Positions 14,101 through 23,927 of a stretch of DNA of 64,000 nucleotides are shown here, in pieces. How positions within the stretch are numbered: the stretch's first letter is position 1; every line of letters begins with the position of its first letter. Position numbers and translations under genes: made by a program. This DNA comes from Aquanectria penicillioides. Its lineage: Eukaryota; Ascomycota; Sordariomycetes; Hypocreales; Nectriaceae. Where the stretch lies: contig PYIU01000011.1 in assembly GCA_003415625.1 (NCBI GenBank), positions 1,873,001-1,937,000 on the forward strand, given 5' to 3'. The notes beneath the pieces are model-generated. The model searched no databases, was not told the DNA's origin, and was given only the letters and a program-made list of their open reading frames with translations.

Positions 14101-14960
14101 CTTAAGTAATAATAAAGGAAAAGGTTTTAGATAAGCCTTAAACTGCTAAAGTTAAAGTATTAAAGCAATTTGCTTTTACAGTCTATACCTTAAGTTTAAG
14201 ACTTTTGCCTTTAAACCTATTATTAAGCCTAAATTAGTAATTAAATCTATTTAGCTTTTATATAAGTTGCCTATTAGCTTATTAACTTATATAAATACTG
14301 CTTAATTAAGTGCACTTAAAAAAGAAATTTAGGTTAATTAAAATGTATTTATTTATTTTAATGCATTTAATTAAATATTTATTAACTTTTTAGGCAAAGG
14401 GTAAGTAATTAAGTTGATTTAATTGGTTTAATAGGTACCTTTATTTAAGTTAGCTATTTTATAGTAATTTAATTAAATAGATTTAAATTTGCCTATTGCT
14501 AAAAGTAATAAATAGAGTTTTTGCAAGTACTTTATATTGCCTTTATTAATTCCTTAACTAGCTAAATGTATAGCAAAAGAAAGAAGTTATATTATAATTA
14601 CTAATACTATAATTAAAAACATTACTAATATTACTATTTGGACTTAATAAAGTAATTATAATTTAAACTATATTGCCCTTATTAGAAGAAAGATAACTAT
14701 TAAAACTAAATAAATAAATTTGCCTTAAATTAATTAATAGGCTGTTTTTAAACTCCCTTAAATAAAGAGCTAAATCTTTTATATATTAAAAGGGTTAATC
14801 TTAATAAACTAATAGAATAAAATTATAATTGCTATTTATAAGCTATTTAAACTTTTAATTTCTATTTACTAGTTTTATATTAATTAATACTGCAATTAAA
14901 AACTGCATTATAAAAAAAGGTAATAGTAAAGTTAAAATAGGGAGGTTAGATATTAAAAGC
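11200..14960 (+). pseudogene. Extra long degraded ORF of the gypsy element, downstream of integrase
   Basis: On the plus strand, in the frame whose codons start at positions such as 12500 and 13241, one reading frame of roughly 1,000 or more codons can be followed from about 11.7 kb (possibly 11.2 kb) to about 14.95 kb. It shows coding-like codon structure and stop codons that are only TAA or TAG, as expected from Gln, Trp or Arg codons after RIP. The translation has alternating hydrophobic and basic stretches, several Cys pairs (for example near 12140 and 14510-14560) and no resemblance to protease, RT, RNase H, integrase or a membrane-anchored env that I can recognise. Function unknown. The same region could be coding by coincidence of composition, so the call is moderate. 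Confidence 0.5.
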
Positions 14961-15129
14961 AAAATGAATTATAGAAAGAGATAATAATAGATTAAATAAT
15001 GGATTATAGATATAAAGCATTTAATTAAATGCTTCCTTTAAGATTTTCTTTGCATTTAAATAGATTAAGCTTAAAGTTTTCCTTTTATATTATGCCTTTA
15101 GTCTACTTAAGGGCAAGCATTAAGGCATT

Positions 15130-15138
15130 AAGGAGGGA
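15130..15138 (+). other. Probable polypurine tract
   Basis: The purine run AAGGAGGGA sits directly before the 3' LTR, where the plus-strand primer of an LTR element is expected. It stands out in a sequence otherwise rich in mixed A and T. Confidence 0.55.
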
Positions 15139-15521
15139 TAAGTTAGGGTTTAAGGTAATATAAATCAATCTATTATTAGAATAGTTAAAAAGATAAAAGG
15201 GACCTTAAAGATATAGAAAATAAATAGGTAGTTTTCTTTAATTAATTTTTATTTTTAAAATTTTAAATTTCTTATATTTAGACTCTATTAAAGTTTTAGT
15301 ATAGCCCCTTATAATATTACTTTATTTATAACTTTTTGCTCTATTTTTTTTCTTTCTTTTTTTTAAGGGATACTTTAAAGCATTTAATTAAATGCTTTAA
15401 TACTCTTTTAAGTTATTTATAGCTGCTTAAAAAGGCTATTTAGTCTTCAATTGAATCTACTTACCCTATACTCTTTTGGGTGGGGTGTGTGTTTTGGCCA
15501 GTGTCCCTATTTATTAATACA
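15139..15521 (+). repeat. Gypsy 3' LTR
   Basis: 383 bp, direct copy of 3108-3490, ending ...TTAATACA. Its last 80 bp are less mutated than the 5' copy. Preceded by a purine tract and followed by CTAT. Confidence 0.88.
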
Positions 15522-15752
15522 CTATTATTATGCTTTTTGCCTTTTTTTGGATTGTATGGTTTGCCTATTTAGTAAAGCCGTTCTATTTATAGCTGTATGG
15601 CAGCGTAATAATCGCAAGGATCCCTATCTTTAAGAGGAGTTTATTAACCTTTCTATTAATAAATTTATAGCTGCTATTAAACTATATCTTTTAGGGCAGA
15701 CTATAGGCTATAATAGTTTTAAATACTAAAAGATCTTCTTCTATTAAGGTAG
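15522..15752 (-). pseudogene. Copia integrase core segment between two gypsy-family insertions
   Basis: This 231-bp piece is trapped between the gypsy 3' LTR and the inverted solo LTR. On the minus strand it reads as the middle of a copia integrase core, including the region around the QNG-type motif (an LPYSYK.NGF-like run with one TAG where Gln is expected). It is less AT-converted than its surroundings. Its frame continues in register into 3103-2900 on the left and 16140-16260 on the right once the two insertions and one copy of each 4-bp duplication are ignored. Confidence 0.75.
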
Positions 15753-16135
15753 TGTATTAATAGATAGGGACACTAGCTAAAACACACACCCTACCTAAAA
15801 GGGTATAGAGTAAGCAAGTTCGGTTGAAGATTGAATAGCCTTTTTAAGTAGCTATAAATAACTTAAAAGAGTGTTAAAGTATTTAATTGAATGCTTTAGA
15901 GTGTCCCTTAAAGAAAAGAAAGAAAGAAAATAGGGCAAAAAGTTATAAATAAAGTAATATTATAAAAGGCTATACTAAGATTTTAATAGAGTTTAAATGC
16001 AAGAAATTTAAAATTTTAAAAATAAAAATTAATTAAAGTAAACTGCCTATTTATTTCCTATATCTTTAAGGTCCCTTTTATCTTCTTAATTAACTTAATA
16101 ATAGATTGATTTATATTACTTTAGACCCTAACTTA
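15753..16135 (-). repeat. Solo LTR of the same gypsy family, inverted
   Basis: 383 bp in inverse orientation to the two gypsy LTRs, with no internal region attached. The flanking tetranucleotides GTAG (15749-15752) and ATAG (16136-16139) differ by one G-to-A transition, fitting a 4-bp target duplication altered by RIP. It is therefore an independent insertion, most likely reduced to one LTR by LTR-LTR recombination. Confidence 0.82.
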
Positions 16136-18572
16136 ATAGCAGTATTACTTTTCTTTTTAAGTAAATTGCTATAAAAGTAATAGCTCTTATTATTAATTAT
16201 AAGCTTAAAATACCTCTTTTTATTATATATATATAGACTTAACTCTATAAGGTTTGCATAAAGGAGGTTAAGTATATAATTTACTCTCTTTTATAGTATC
16301 TTTAATAAGAACCTTATGCTTTTAGCAAGCTTATAGTCTTTATAGGGTATATTAAGTGGCTTATAATTATTAAGCCTACCTTTTATAATCTTAAAGGTAT
16401 AGTTAAGGGCTTTTTAATCTATATAAATAAGTCTTTAATGCTATATTTTTGCTTTAAACTATTCTATTTATATTAGTATTATTTTAGAAGTAAAGTAATA
16501 GCTTATTATACCTTTTATTACTTTAAGTAAAAACCCTTAATTAAGAATATTAAGGGTTATAAAGATCTTACTATTACTATTAAAGATTTTATTTTTAATT
16601 ATATAATTGCTAAAAAGATAGACTTTCTTACTAAAGATTATATTTAGTAAGAAATCTTTAATAAGAACTATATCTTTAAATATTATAGTCTTTATTCTTT
16701 CTTTTTCTATAAATAGTATAACTATTGCTATTTCTATAGCTATAGGGTATATAGTGCCTTTACTTATAAGAATTAGCATTATTTTATTAAGTTTATACTA
16801 TTTATTTTCTTTAAACTATTTAAAGTTATTAATAGTATATATATTAGCTCTTAAGTTCTAAAGCTAGCAGTCTTTTTAATTAATAAGGCCTAATTCTATA
16901 GATATTAAGATAGTAATAAAATTACTATTTCCTTTAGCCTTTAATATAGTATTATTATTAATATTAAGGGGACTATATAATTGCTATTTTAATAGGCTAA
17001 AAATTATTATTATAGCTGCCTTTTCTATTAATAACCTTATAAAAGTATTACTAAAGAACTTCCTTACCTTTAAGCCTTTATAATATATAAAAATAGCATT
17101 ATTATTATTATTAAAGTTATCTTTAGCTTTTTTTATATTTTTAGCACTTTATTTACTTAATTTTATATATAGAGCAATCTTTTTAGTCTTTTTAGCAGTT
17201 TTATTACTATTATCTTTTTTCTTTAATCTTTTATTTTTATTGCCTTTACTTTTCTTTTATAAAGATAGGCAGTTCTTTATAATATAACCTTTTTAATTAT
17301 AGTTAAAGCATTTATTGCTTTTAGGATCTCTTTTATAATTATCCTTTTTATTTAATTAAGCATTTATCTATATACCTTTCTTACTGCTAAAATCTTTATT
17401 TTTCTTTTAAAAAGTCTATAGACTTTTAGCTTTATTAATAAGGTCTTTTTACATTTTATAAATAGATTAATATTTTCCCTTTTGCTTATAGTTATATTAA
17501 AGTGCATTCTATTTAAAAAAGACCTTTTTAATGCTATTTATAAACCTTATTTTTTTCTAATACTTAAGGAGCTTACTATTAACTTTAATAATACTATTTG
17601 CAATATAGTAAAAGTTATTAATATAACTTTAAACTCTTTATAGTTTCTTTAGAATTAAAAACTTTAATTTTTAATAAAGATTAGCTAAGCTTTATTAAAA
17701 CTTTATATTATTATACCTTTTTATTAATAGTTTAATAGCCTTTATATTAATCTTTACTAAAAATAATAATAGCTTTAGTTTCTATAAAACTACTATTTTT
17801 ATAGTAGCAATTAAATATATTTCTTTTAAATATAAAATCTTAATCTCTTTATACTATTTAATAGTAATTATAGTATAAAAGAAATATCTTTTTTAAATAG
17901 CTTAATTCTTTAATCCCTTAAGTATATTATCTCCCTTTATCTTAAAATTAAAACTAATAAAATCCTTAATTTTAATTAATTATAAATTTATAATCTTCTT
18001 TTTGCTTAAAGTAAGCTCTATTAATATCTCTTTATTCCTTAAGAAATTAAATATTTTATTTAAAGCTTTTAAAGGCTCCCTTAAAGTATAAAAGAATTAG
18101 CTTTTTTAATATTTAAAGCTTTTATTTTTATTATTTTTTATTTTAGATTTTAATTTATTTTTAGGCTATATTTTATATTTAGTCTTTAATTTATTTTTAA
18201 TCTTTTAATTAAAATACTTTTATAGCTTTTGCATTTATTATATTATTTCTATTATTTACTGCATTATAATGCTTAAATCTAATTAAGTTTTCTATAGGTC
18301 CCCTTTAATAGGCTTTATTAACCTTTTAAAAGGAGGTAAAAGATCTTTAAGATTATTTTCTCCCTTAATAGAATCTTCTTTATTATTAATTTATTTAATT
18401 GCTTTAATAATAAGGATTAGCTTTAGGGCTAGCTTTAAAGCTATTGCTTAAGTCTTAGGACCTTAATTAATTAATATTATAAGCACTAACTTTAAGAGAT
18501 AAACTTTAGATTAGTCTAAACCTTTTAAATAGCTATAATTTCTTCTTAAATTAAAGCTTTAGGCTTATAACC
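16136..18572 (-). pseudogene. Copia gag, protease and integrase zinc-finger remnant
   Basis: On the minus strand, a CX2CX4HX4C-like gag zinc knuckle lies near 17280-17330, with the second Cys and the His both read as Tyr (G-to-A and C-to-T changes). An 80-codon stop-free stretch at 16537-16779 matches the pattern of the copia protease C-terminal region (hydrophobic GxG-like core, I.L.DVL.IP-like segment, then ISxxKL-like segment). Downstream of it is a degraded integrase zinc-finger region ending at the solo-LTR insertion at 16136. No intact ORF remains. Confidence 0.7.
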
Positions 18573-18831
18573 TATAAATAATATATAGGCATGCATAAAG
18601 ATAGTTACAGTAGGCAATATATACAATAGGTCGGTCTAGATCAATTGGGATTTGTAAGGAGCAGCTAGATAGTGGTTGCAGAATGCAATCACCTATTTAT
18701 AGTGCAGGGATTCCTTTGTGAGGATATATGGCCTCAAGACCTAGGCCCACAAGGCCCCCGAGGTCGGCTTGTGGCCGGCCGCTATGTCTGTAGCGGCGAC
18801 CACCTTCGCCCGGCCGCTATATCCGTCAACA
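18573..18831 (-). repeat. Copia LTR, right copy
   Basis: 259 bp, partner of 521-779. Here the inner (left) part is RIP-converted and the outer right part keeps CpG-rich sequence such as CGGCGACC and TTCGCCCGG. Followed directly by TTTAA. Confidence 0.92.
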
Positions 18832-18836
18832 TTTAA
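18832..18836. repeat. Target-site duplication, right copy (TTTAA)
   Basis: Exact match to 516-520, directly after the right LTR. Confidence 0.85.
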
Positions 18837-21529
18837 CTCCAAGACAACCATGATTCCATCACCGCAAAAGGGTTTGCACTAGACGCGGTCCTTCGCGGAG
18901 AGCTCGTAGCTTTCCTCGACGGCCGGCGCCCAACGCCCGTTGCGCAGAAGTGAGCTTCATGAAATTTGCAGAGTCGTCAAATGAAACTGAGGCCATAGTA
19001 ATGGGAAATGTTTTACTTTGCAAAGATCCTTTCGTCAAGCTATGGTAGCGTCAATGTGGAGAAGGAGCTAACCATAGCAAGTGCTTTGATGGACGACGAT
19101 ATGCAATTGACTGTGTGTCGAGCTCCAGCTGCTTTAATGTGGAATTAACTGAACCGGTTGGCTTGCACACAGTAACCCTTGCATCAGGCGTGTCGGGTGA
19201 TCCGTAAAGTTTAGATCCATGATGGTGAACTGACTAGGTCAATGCACAGTTTGACATTGGATAACGGATTCTGTTCAGACCTTGTATGGACAGGTTATGA
19301 GGCTGGACTTTCGTGGATAATGCCTCAATATCCTCCCGGCTGAGGTACGCCAGCACGTTGAGGACTGCATGAAGGCCATTGATGAACTAGCCTTGTCAGC
19401 ATCAATAAGCGTAACTAAGGGTTATAAATACCTTTGGTTCCGTGGCAACTTTCCGAGTCTCATAGCTAGCCCCTGCTGTGGGCGGCGCCGTTAGTCCTGC
19501 TAGGAGATACATGAGGTGGGTTTGTCTCGATCACGTTGAAATACTAGCGATACAAGAACTAGCCGCTGCTGGTAGCTGGAGCCCAAGGGATGCAGCCACC
19601 ACTTCAGTGTCCTGATGGCAACAGAATAAAGGGAACTTAATTATTTAGTCTGTCTTTAGGCACTGCTCTAAGCAAGCCTAGACAACTAAAAAGTAGGGCC
19701 TTCTATTTTTGACACCTTGTTTTCTATTCTTATTATAAAGCCTGGTAGTAGCATTCGGATACCTTGGGGAGATCTAAGGGTAGTTAATTAAAGGACAACT
19801 GGTAGTAAGGGTTGGTACAAGATGTAGCGTGTGGAGAAATAAAAAGATGATAAGATCAATTTGCCCCTGGTTTGGGATACGATATGTGCTGCAATATGAT
19901 GTATTGGGATGGTAATAAGCAGCTGAGAAGCAGGATCTAGGAGCGTGGCAAGAACTGCGGCTTTATACTCGTCGAGTTGCAATGCTCCGAGATGTATGCG
20001 AGCCTTTAGGAAGACTTATTGCACGGAGATCATCTATCGAGGAGTAGATCTCGTTGACAGCATGAGTTATCCTTAGTAGCATCCTTGAGCACCAAGTGGG
20101 AGGTCCTGTGGTCACTTCAATACTTCTATTGGCAATAGTCGACCGCGAGCTGACAATGATTCAGGCTGTCTGCCTAGTGCACCCCTCAAACTGGTCTCGA
20201 ATGAGCTTAATGGTGGAAGATTGCCAATAGAGATGCCGGTTAATGACAGTACCCTATGCTTCCTAGCTTAGCAAGTGAAGCCAGATGCCATGCCCCTGCT
20301 CCATCTCCTCAATATGGAATCGTCACCAGTCGATGCTTCCAGGGTCGGTGTCCACTGAACTTGTCAGATATAAGCCTGATTGACAAATACACTATTAATT
20401 GGGAGCTCCGTTTTTGCTAGTGGTCTAGTGGTAATATTTGACAGAACTCTGCTCTAGTCTTTTGCCGCTTGATGCTCACGCGCAACATCTGCAGCTATCA
20501 CCTGCATCGGCAAAGGAAAGCTTGTACTCCGTAGCTCACTATCAGTTCCAGCCCTCGCGGATGTCTTGATGGGGTCCTAACGATCTCCTCTGCCGATAAC
20601 GGCTTGGCTTTATCAGTAGACTTAAACTCATAAGGTTGCCCGTTGCGGCGTAGCGATATATAGGTAGACATCGGCATGATACTTCTAATAGACTTCGAGC
20701 CCGTTCTTTTTCAAGGTGCACCACCTCTTCTTAAAATTCTCATTGCTCCGGTTTCTCTTGGTCAGTTGGGCACCACTCTTATTAATCATCGTTGAGACGT
20801 GCATGAAGAAATTAGGCTAGCAACCAGGAGTTAAGGCCAGATATTTACCTGGCCATGGCCTTTATTAGCTGTCCTTTGCTGCCACCGGGGTGTATGGTGT
20901 AACGGACCGGCTTGTCATCTCCTAAATCTGGTTCCCATTGGAAGGGTAGCGGTTTTCGGCCCCCCTAATCACTTGAAAGGATCGCACTTCTATCTTAAGG
21001 TCGCCTGTCGGCCCCGTCCTCCAATTCACTGTCTGACCCCTGGAAGGGTGCCAATTCTGGGTCTGCACTTAGGGGGCCATTTTTTGGCCTCTTAGTGTCT
21101 CGGTCTTGAAAGAAGAATCCTATTGCTATTCTAAGAATCACCTTTCTGGGCGCACCACCCTCATACACTCGCCAGAAGTATCTACTTAGTGGTGCACCAG
21201 ATGTTCAAGGGACTGATTGAATATGAGCTTTGGGTTAGTGCACAAAACCCGTAATGCCTACGTGGTGAATGCTGTCCGACTGGCCCCTTCCCCCCTCGCC
21301 CTCACCCTCTTTCTTGGTCCTCCCTTAAGCATCCTCGTCTAATCTCACCCTTAACTTTAAGTCAGCGCTTCACAGTTACTCAGAGTCAAATCACTGTGCT
21401 GCCGGCCAAATAGCCGCTGCAGGCAAGTAGTCACTCTATTAGTGCACCTGGTAATAACCGCCACCTCTGACCTCAGCCTCTTAGTGCCATTCCAGTCAGC
21501 CAAGCAAATCTTCAAGACATCCAGCAAGC
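18837..21529. other. Gene-poor decayed region right of the retroelement
   Basis: Base composition is ordinary, yet no open frame exceeds 65 codons. Short patches look protein-like (plus strand near 18850-18950; minus strand near 19788-20300) but each is broken by stops or shifts within about 150 bases, and I recognise none. It probably holds remnants of old genes. Confidence 0.45.
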
Positions 21530-21860
21530 ATGAGCATTGTCCGAACGGGCTTGCTCCGCAAGTACTACGAGGAGGCGATCGAGGACGTCGAGTACAGGTC
21601 GTCGGACTTTTGGCAGGCTATTCTGCAATGAGCCTTTTACGAATCAGACATCTACTCGGTTACCGCCGAGCCCTCGCCTGATGTATCGGTTCGACGGGCG
21701 GATATGGTGGTGAAGCGTTACGACGAGAATAACCACACCTTGTCTGTTCGGGCAAGTACCAGGGAGAGAAGGTCTGGCTCTTCTGCGGGAAGAAGACGGC
21801 TTACTTTAGCCGCAACAAGACCGGCTAGCGGCCAGCTTCTCTCGATGTGGATTACAGAGT
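21530..21860 (+). pseudogene. 5' fragment of a fungal gene of unknown function
   Basis: An ATG at 21530 opens a frame beginning MSIVRTGLLRKYYEEAIED, followed by a stretch with ...SSDFWQAILQ, a TGA (consistent with CGA to TGA), then AFYESDIYSVTAEPSPD and MVVKRYDENNHTLS. This style is familiar to me from a repeated fungal hypothetical family, but I cannot name a function. The frame is lost after about 60 further codons by a shift, and no downstream part is present before the convergent pseudogene at 21938. I read it as a truncated, mutated copy. Confidence 0.5.
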
Positions 21861-21937
21861 AAATCAGACCTTGAATAGCAAGCATCCCTTCGCTCATCAT
21901 AGCAGACAAGGCTTGTCCGTTAATGGTCCCATCTGCA

Positions 21938-23927
21938 TTAGTTGAGCCGGATGCTGTTGTAATAGAGAACACTATGCCTAGAAGAGAACCACCATTCCAA
22001 GGTGCCAGCCTGCGCGACGTCAAGCCAGCGACCTTCTACTCGGTTCACTGGTGCCCGAGTTGTGACGTCTGCCACGTAGCCCCAACTTTCCTTGGTACTT
22101 TTGCCGCAAATATACAGCTGGTCCGTCTCGCCGATCCTGACAGGTTTGGCAACCCAGTCCTGGCGAAACTGGCCCACGCACTCGCGGCGGCCATCGGCAT
22201 AGCAAAGAAGCATGCCTATTACTGGCCGATGTGGAGTGGTCCTGTTGATACAAGCATGGACCTCGGTGACACGCAGCATAGTGTACCACGAGTGTAGCCA
22301 GATCTCGTTGCTCTGCGTGTAGGGACAGCGGGAGATAGATACCGGCAAGTTCGGAAGCATGTCTTGGCTGGTGGCGGCGCTGCCCTTCTCGAAAGCGATC
22401 AACTCTACGTTGCGTCTGCCAGCTGACAAGTCTAACTGATTGAAATATACGCGGCATGGCCGGCGAGATAAGGTAGCTATGCGCCGGAAGTCGACGTTCT
22501 CGTGTCCGTAAAGTCCAAACACAACAGTTCGCCCTTGGTTTGTAGAGAACTAAGATAAATTATTAGTCTAAGCTGAGAGAGGAACAGGATATCTCCTACC
22601 GTTATCCCAATCGTCTCAGTCCGAACAATTAAACATCCAGCCCGCCTGCATATATCAGTAAGATACTCGCCTTGGTTGATAGGCATATATAGCCAGAAAC
22701 AAATTGGGGAGTCGACGTCCTCGAACAACCTCGCATCTGCTTTTTGATCTTGTTTGTGAGAAAGGATATCCAAAACCCTCGCCCCATCAGTCGCTATAGA
22801 GTATCCGACAATATCAGGCGCATTGCAGTCAAAGAAGCGCATCCGGAGCCCGCTTGGGTACTCTCTTGGTATGACTAGCGTCAAGAGGTCAACCCCGACG
22901 GGAGGAAAGGGAACTGGGAGTTGCCAGCCGATACAAGATGAAAGCGTTAGGGGCTCCTTTTGCAGGCTCTGAATGTCACGCATCTTGAGGCCCTGTTATT
23001 GCGTTAGCTTGGAAATAGAGTATAGGAGTAGCTTACTGACATCGCTTCTAATGGCGAAAGCAGAGGAGATAGCCTTCCGAGAGAGGTGTTTCCACCACGC
23101 ACCCGGCACGCTTGGGTGGTTACGACACCATTCATCGCAGCGCTTAGGCGAGACGAAGACAACTTGTCGAATGCCGAGATGATCTTCTGCCACAAACATA
23201 TCTTTGCCTTCTTCCTCCCGTGAGGTTGGAGCTGGCAGCACAGGGTGGGTTCCATTGTTGGTATTGGCTCCAGCCGTATTCTGCAAACTCTTGACATAAT
23301 ATCGACCGTCCATCTTGACGTACGATATATATATAGGCTGCGTTAGGTCAAGGATGGAATCGCCAGTATTATAGCACTCGTGCACTTGCTCTTGCGCTGT
23401 GAGGCCGGCGCTAGCTTCTACGAGAAGCCCAGCAACCGTGAGCCACAGCTCTGGGGGAAGCTTCCGGGGCCAGACGGCCGCCTGTTGCAAGTTGCGGGAC
23501 AGAGCTTGCTGGATGTAGCGAACTCGTCACCGCTCCTCGCCAACCGATGGCGCAAAGGCGTAGTGGGTAGCGGCGAGAAATGTTGGCGTCACAGACTAGA
23601 AGCGGAATTCATAGCAGCGGTCGTGGAAGCATACTGTCGGCTTGGTACGGAACACGCACTCGCCCGAGAGGCACATGTGCAATTTGATATCAAGCTCATC
23701 GTCGTGGAAGGTCGTGTGTCGTCGAAACGGAAACTCGCAGGAAACGCGGTCATCGCCGACCGCTGAGCAGAGACCTTAATATCAGCAGAAGTCATATATA
23801 GACAGACCAACGATATACCTGCGACAACCAGCTCGTCATCCGCCAATTCGAACTGGCATAGCCTGCAACGAGCCTGCGTGATGCAGTAGTAGGGCGTCAA
23901 GGAAGGTTCAGTATCGGCCATGACCAC
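21938..23927 (-). pseudogene. Broken gene of a fungal hypothetical family (CxxC start, F-box-like segment)
   Basis: Four exons can be followed on the minus strand, with introns at about 23763-23818, 22993-23040 and 22550-22599 (the second has a weak GTCAGT donor). Near the N terminus is a CRLC motif and later a CFHDRCYEFR segment, which together suggest metal binding. Next comes LPPELWLTVAGLLV, similar to the start of an F-box, then a long region ending in EWWFSSR. I recall this architecture from fungal hypothetical proteins of about 600 residues, function unknown. Two in-frame nonsense codons occur in exon 2: TAG at complement 23596-23598 and TGA at complement 23527-23529, both explicable by C-to-T change of CAG and CGA. 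The rest of the frame is preserved, so inactivation is recent. Confidence 0.65.

Larger units (their letters stand above)
3108..15521 (+). mobile_element. Ty3/gypsy LTR retrotransposon, 12.4 kb, RIP-degraded, nested in copia
   Basis: Two 383-bp direct LTRs (3108-3490 and 15139-15521) bound it. The 4-bp sequence CTAT lies just outside each end (3104-3107 and 15522-15525). The 3' LTR is preceded by a purine tract, AAGGAGGGA (15130-15138), in polypurine-tract position. Domain order on the plus strand is gag zinc knuckle, protease, reverse transcriptase, RNase H, integrase, the Ty3/gypsy arrangement. At 12.4 kb it is about twice the common gypsy size, because roughly 4.9 kb with an additional ORF separates integrase from the 3' LTR. 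All reading frames carry dense TAA/TAG codons. Confidence 0.85.
521..18831 (-). mobile_element. Ty1/copia LTR retrotransposon, RIP-degraded, with nested insertions
   Basis: Two 259-bp direct repeats (521-779 and 18573-18831), beginning TGT and ending ACA in the least mutated copies, bound an AT-rich body. The 5-bp sequence TTTAA lies immediately outside both ends (516-520 and 18832-18836), a target-site duplication. Without the nested insertions the element would be about 5.3 kb, normal for copia. Minus-strand reading gives the copia order from right to left: a zinc knuckle near 17.3 kb, the protease C-terminal region near 16.6 kb, integrase at 16.4-2.9 kb (interrupted) and reverse transcriptase near 2.0 kb. 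All coding parts are full of TAA/TAG codons and transitions typical of RIP, so the element is dead. Confidence 0.9.

Noticed and set aside
15451..15633. 60-codon ORF across the gypsy 3' LTR end
   Set aside because: It runs across an LTR boundary into copia integrase on the opposite strand, so it cannot be a real gene.
3101..16140. Composite 3108-16135 as a single foldback element with inverted LTR ends
   Set aside because: The 231 bp before the solo LTR is copia integrase in frame, and separate 4-bp duplications fit two insertions better. The extra shared TGCTAT outside the two LTRs is common in this AT-rich sequence.
16537..16779. 80-codon minus-strand ORF as a membrane protein
   Set aside because: Its Ile/Leu richness comes from RIP; the pattern fits the copia protease C-terminal region.
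779..18572. AT-rich block as centromere or inserted mitochondrial DNA
   Set aside because: LTR pairs, target duplications and degraded gag/pol domains explain the block; low GC is accounted for by RIP.
20415..20490. tRNA-like start (GCTAGTGGTCTAGTGGTAAT)
   Set aside because: The D-arm-like sequence resembles Glu/Gly/Asp tRNAs, but no anticodon stem, T-loop GGTTCRA or matching acceptor stem follows within 80 bases.
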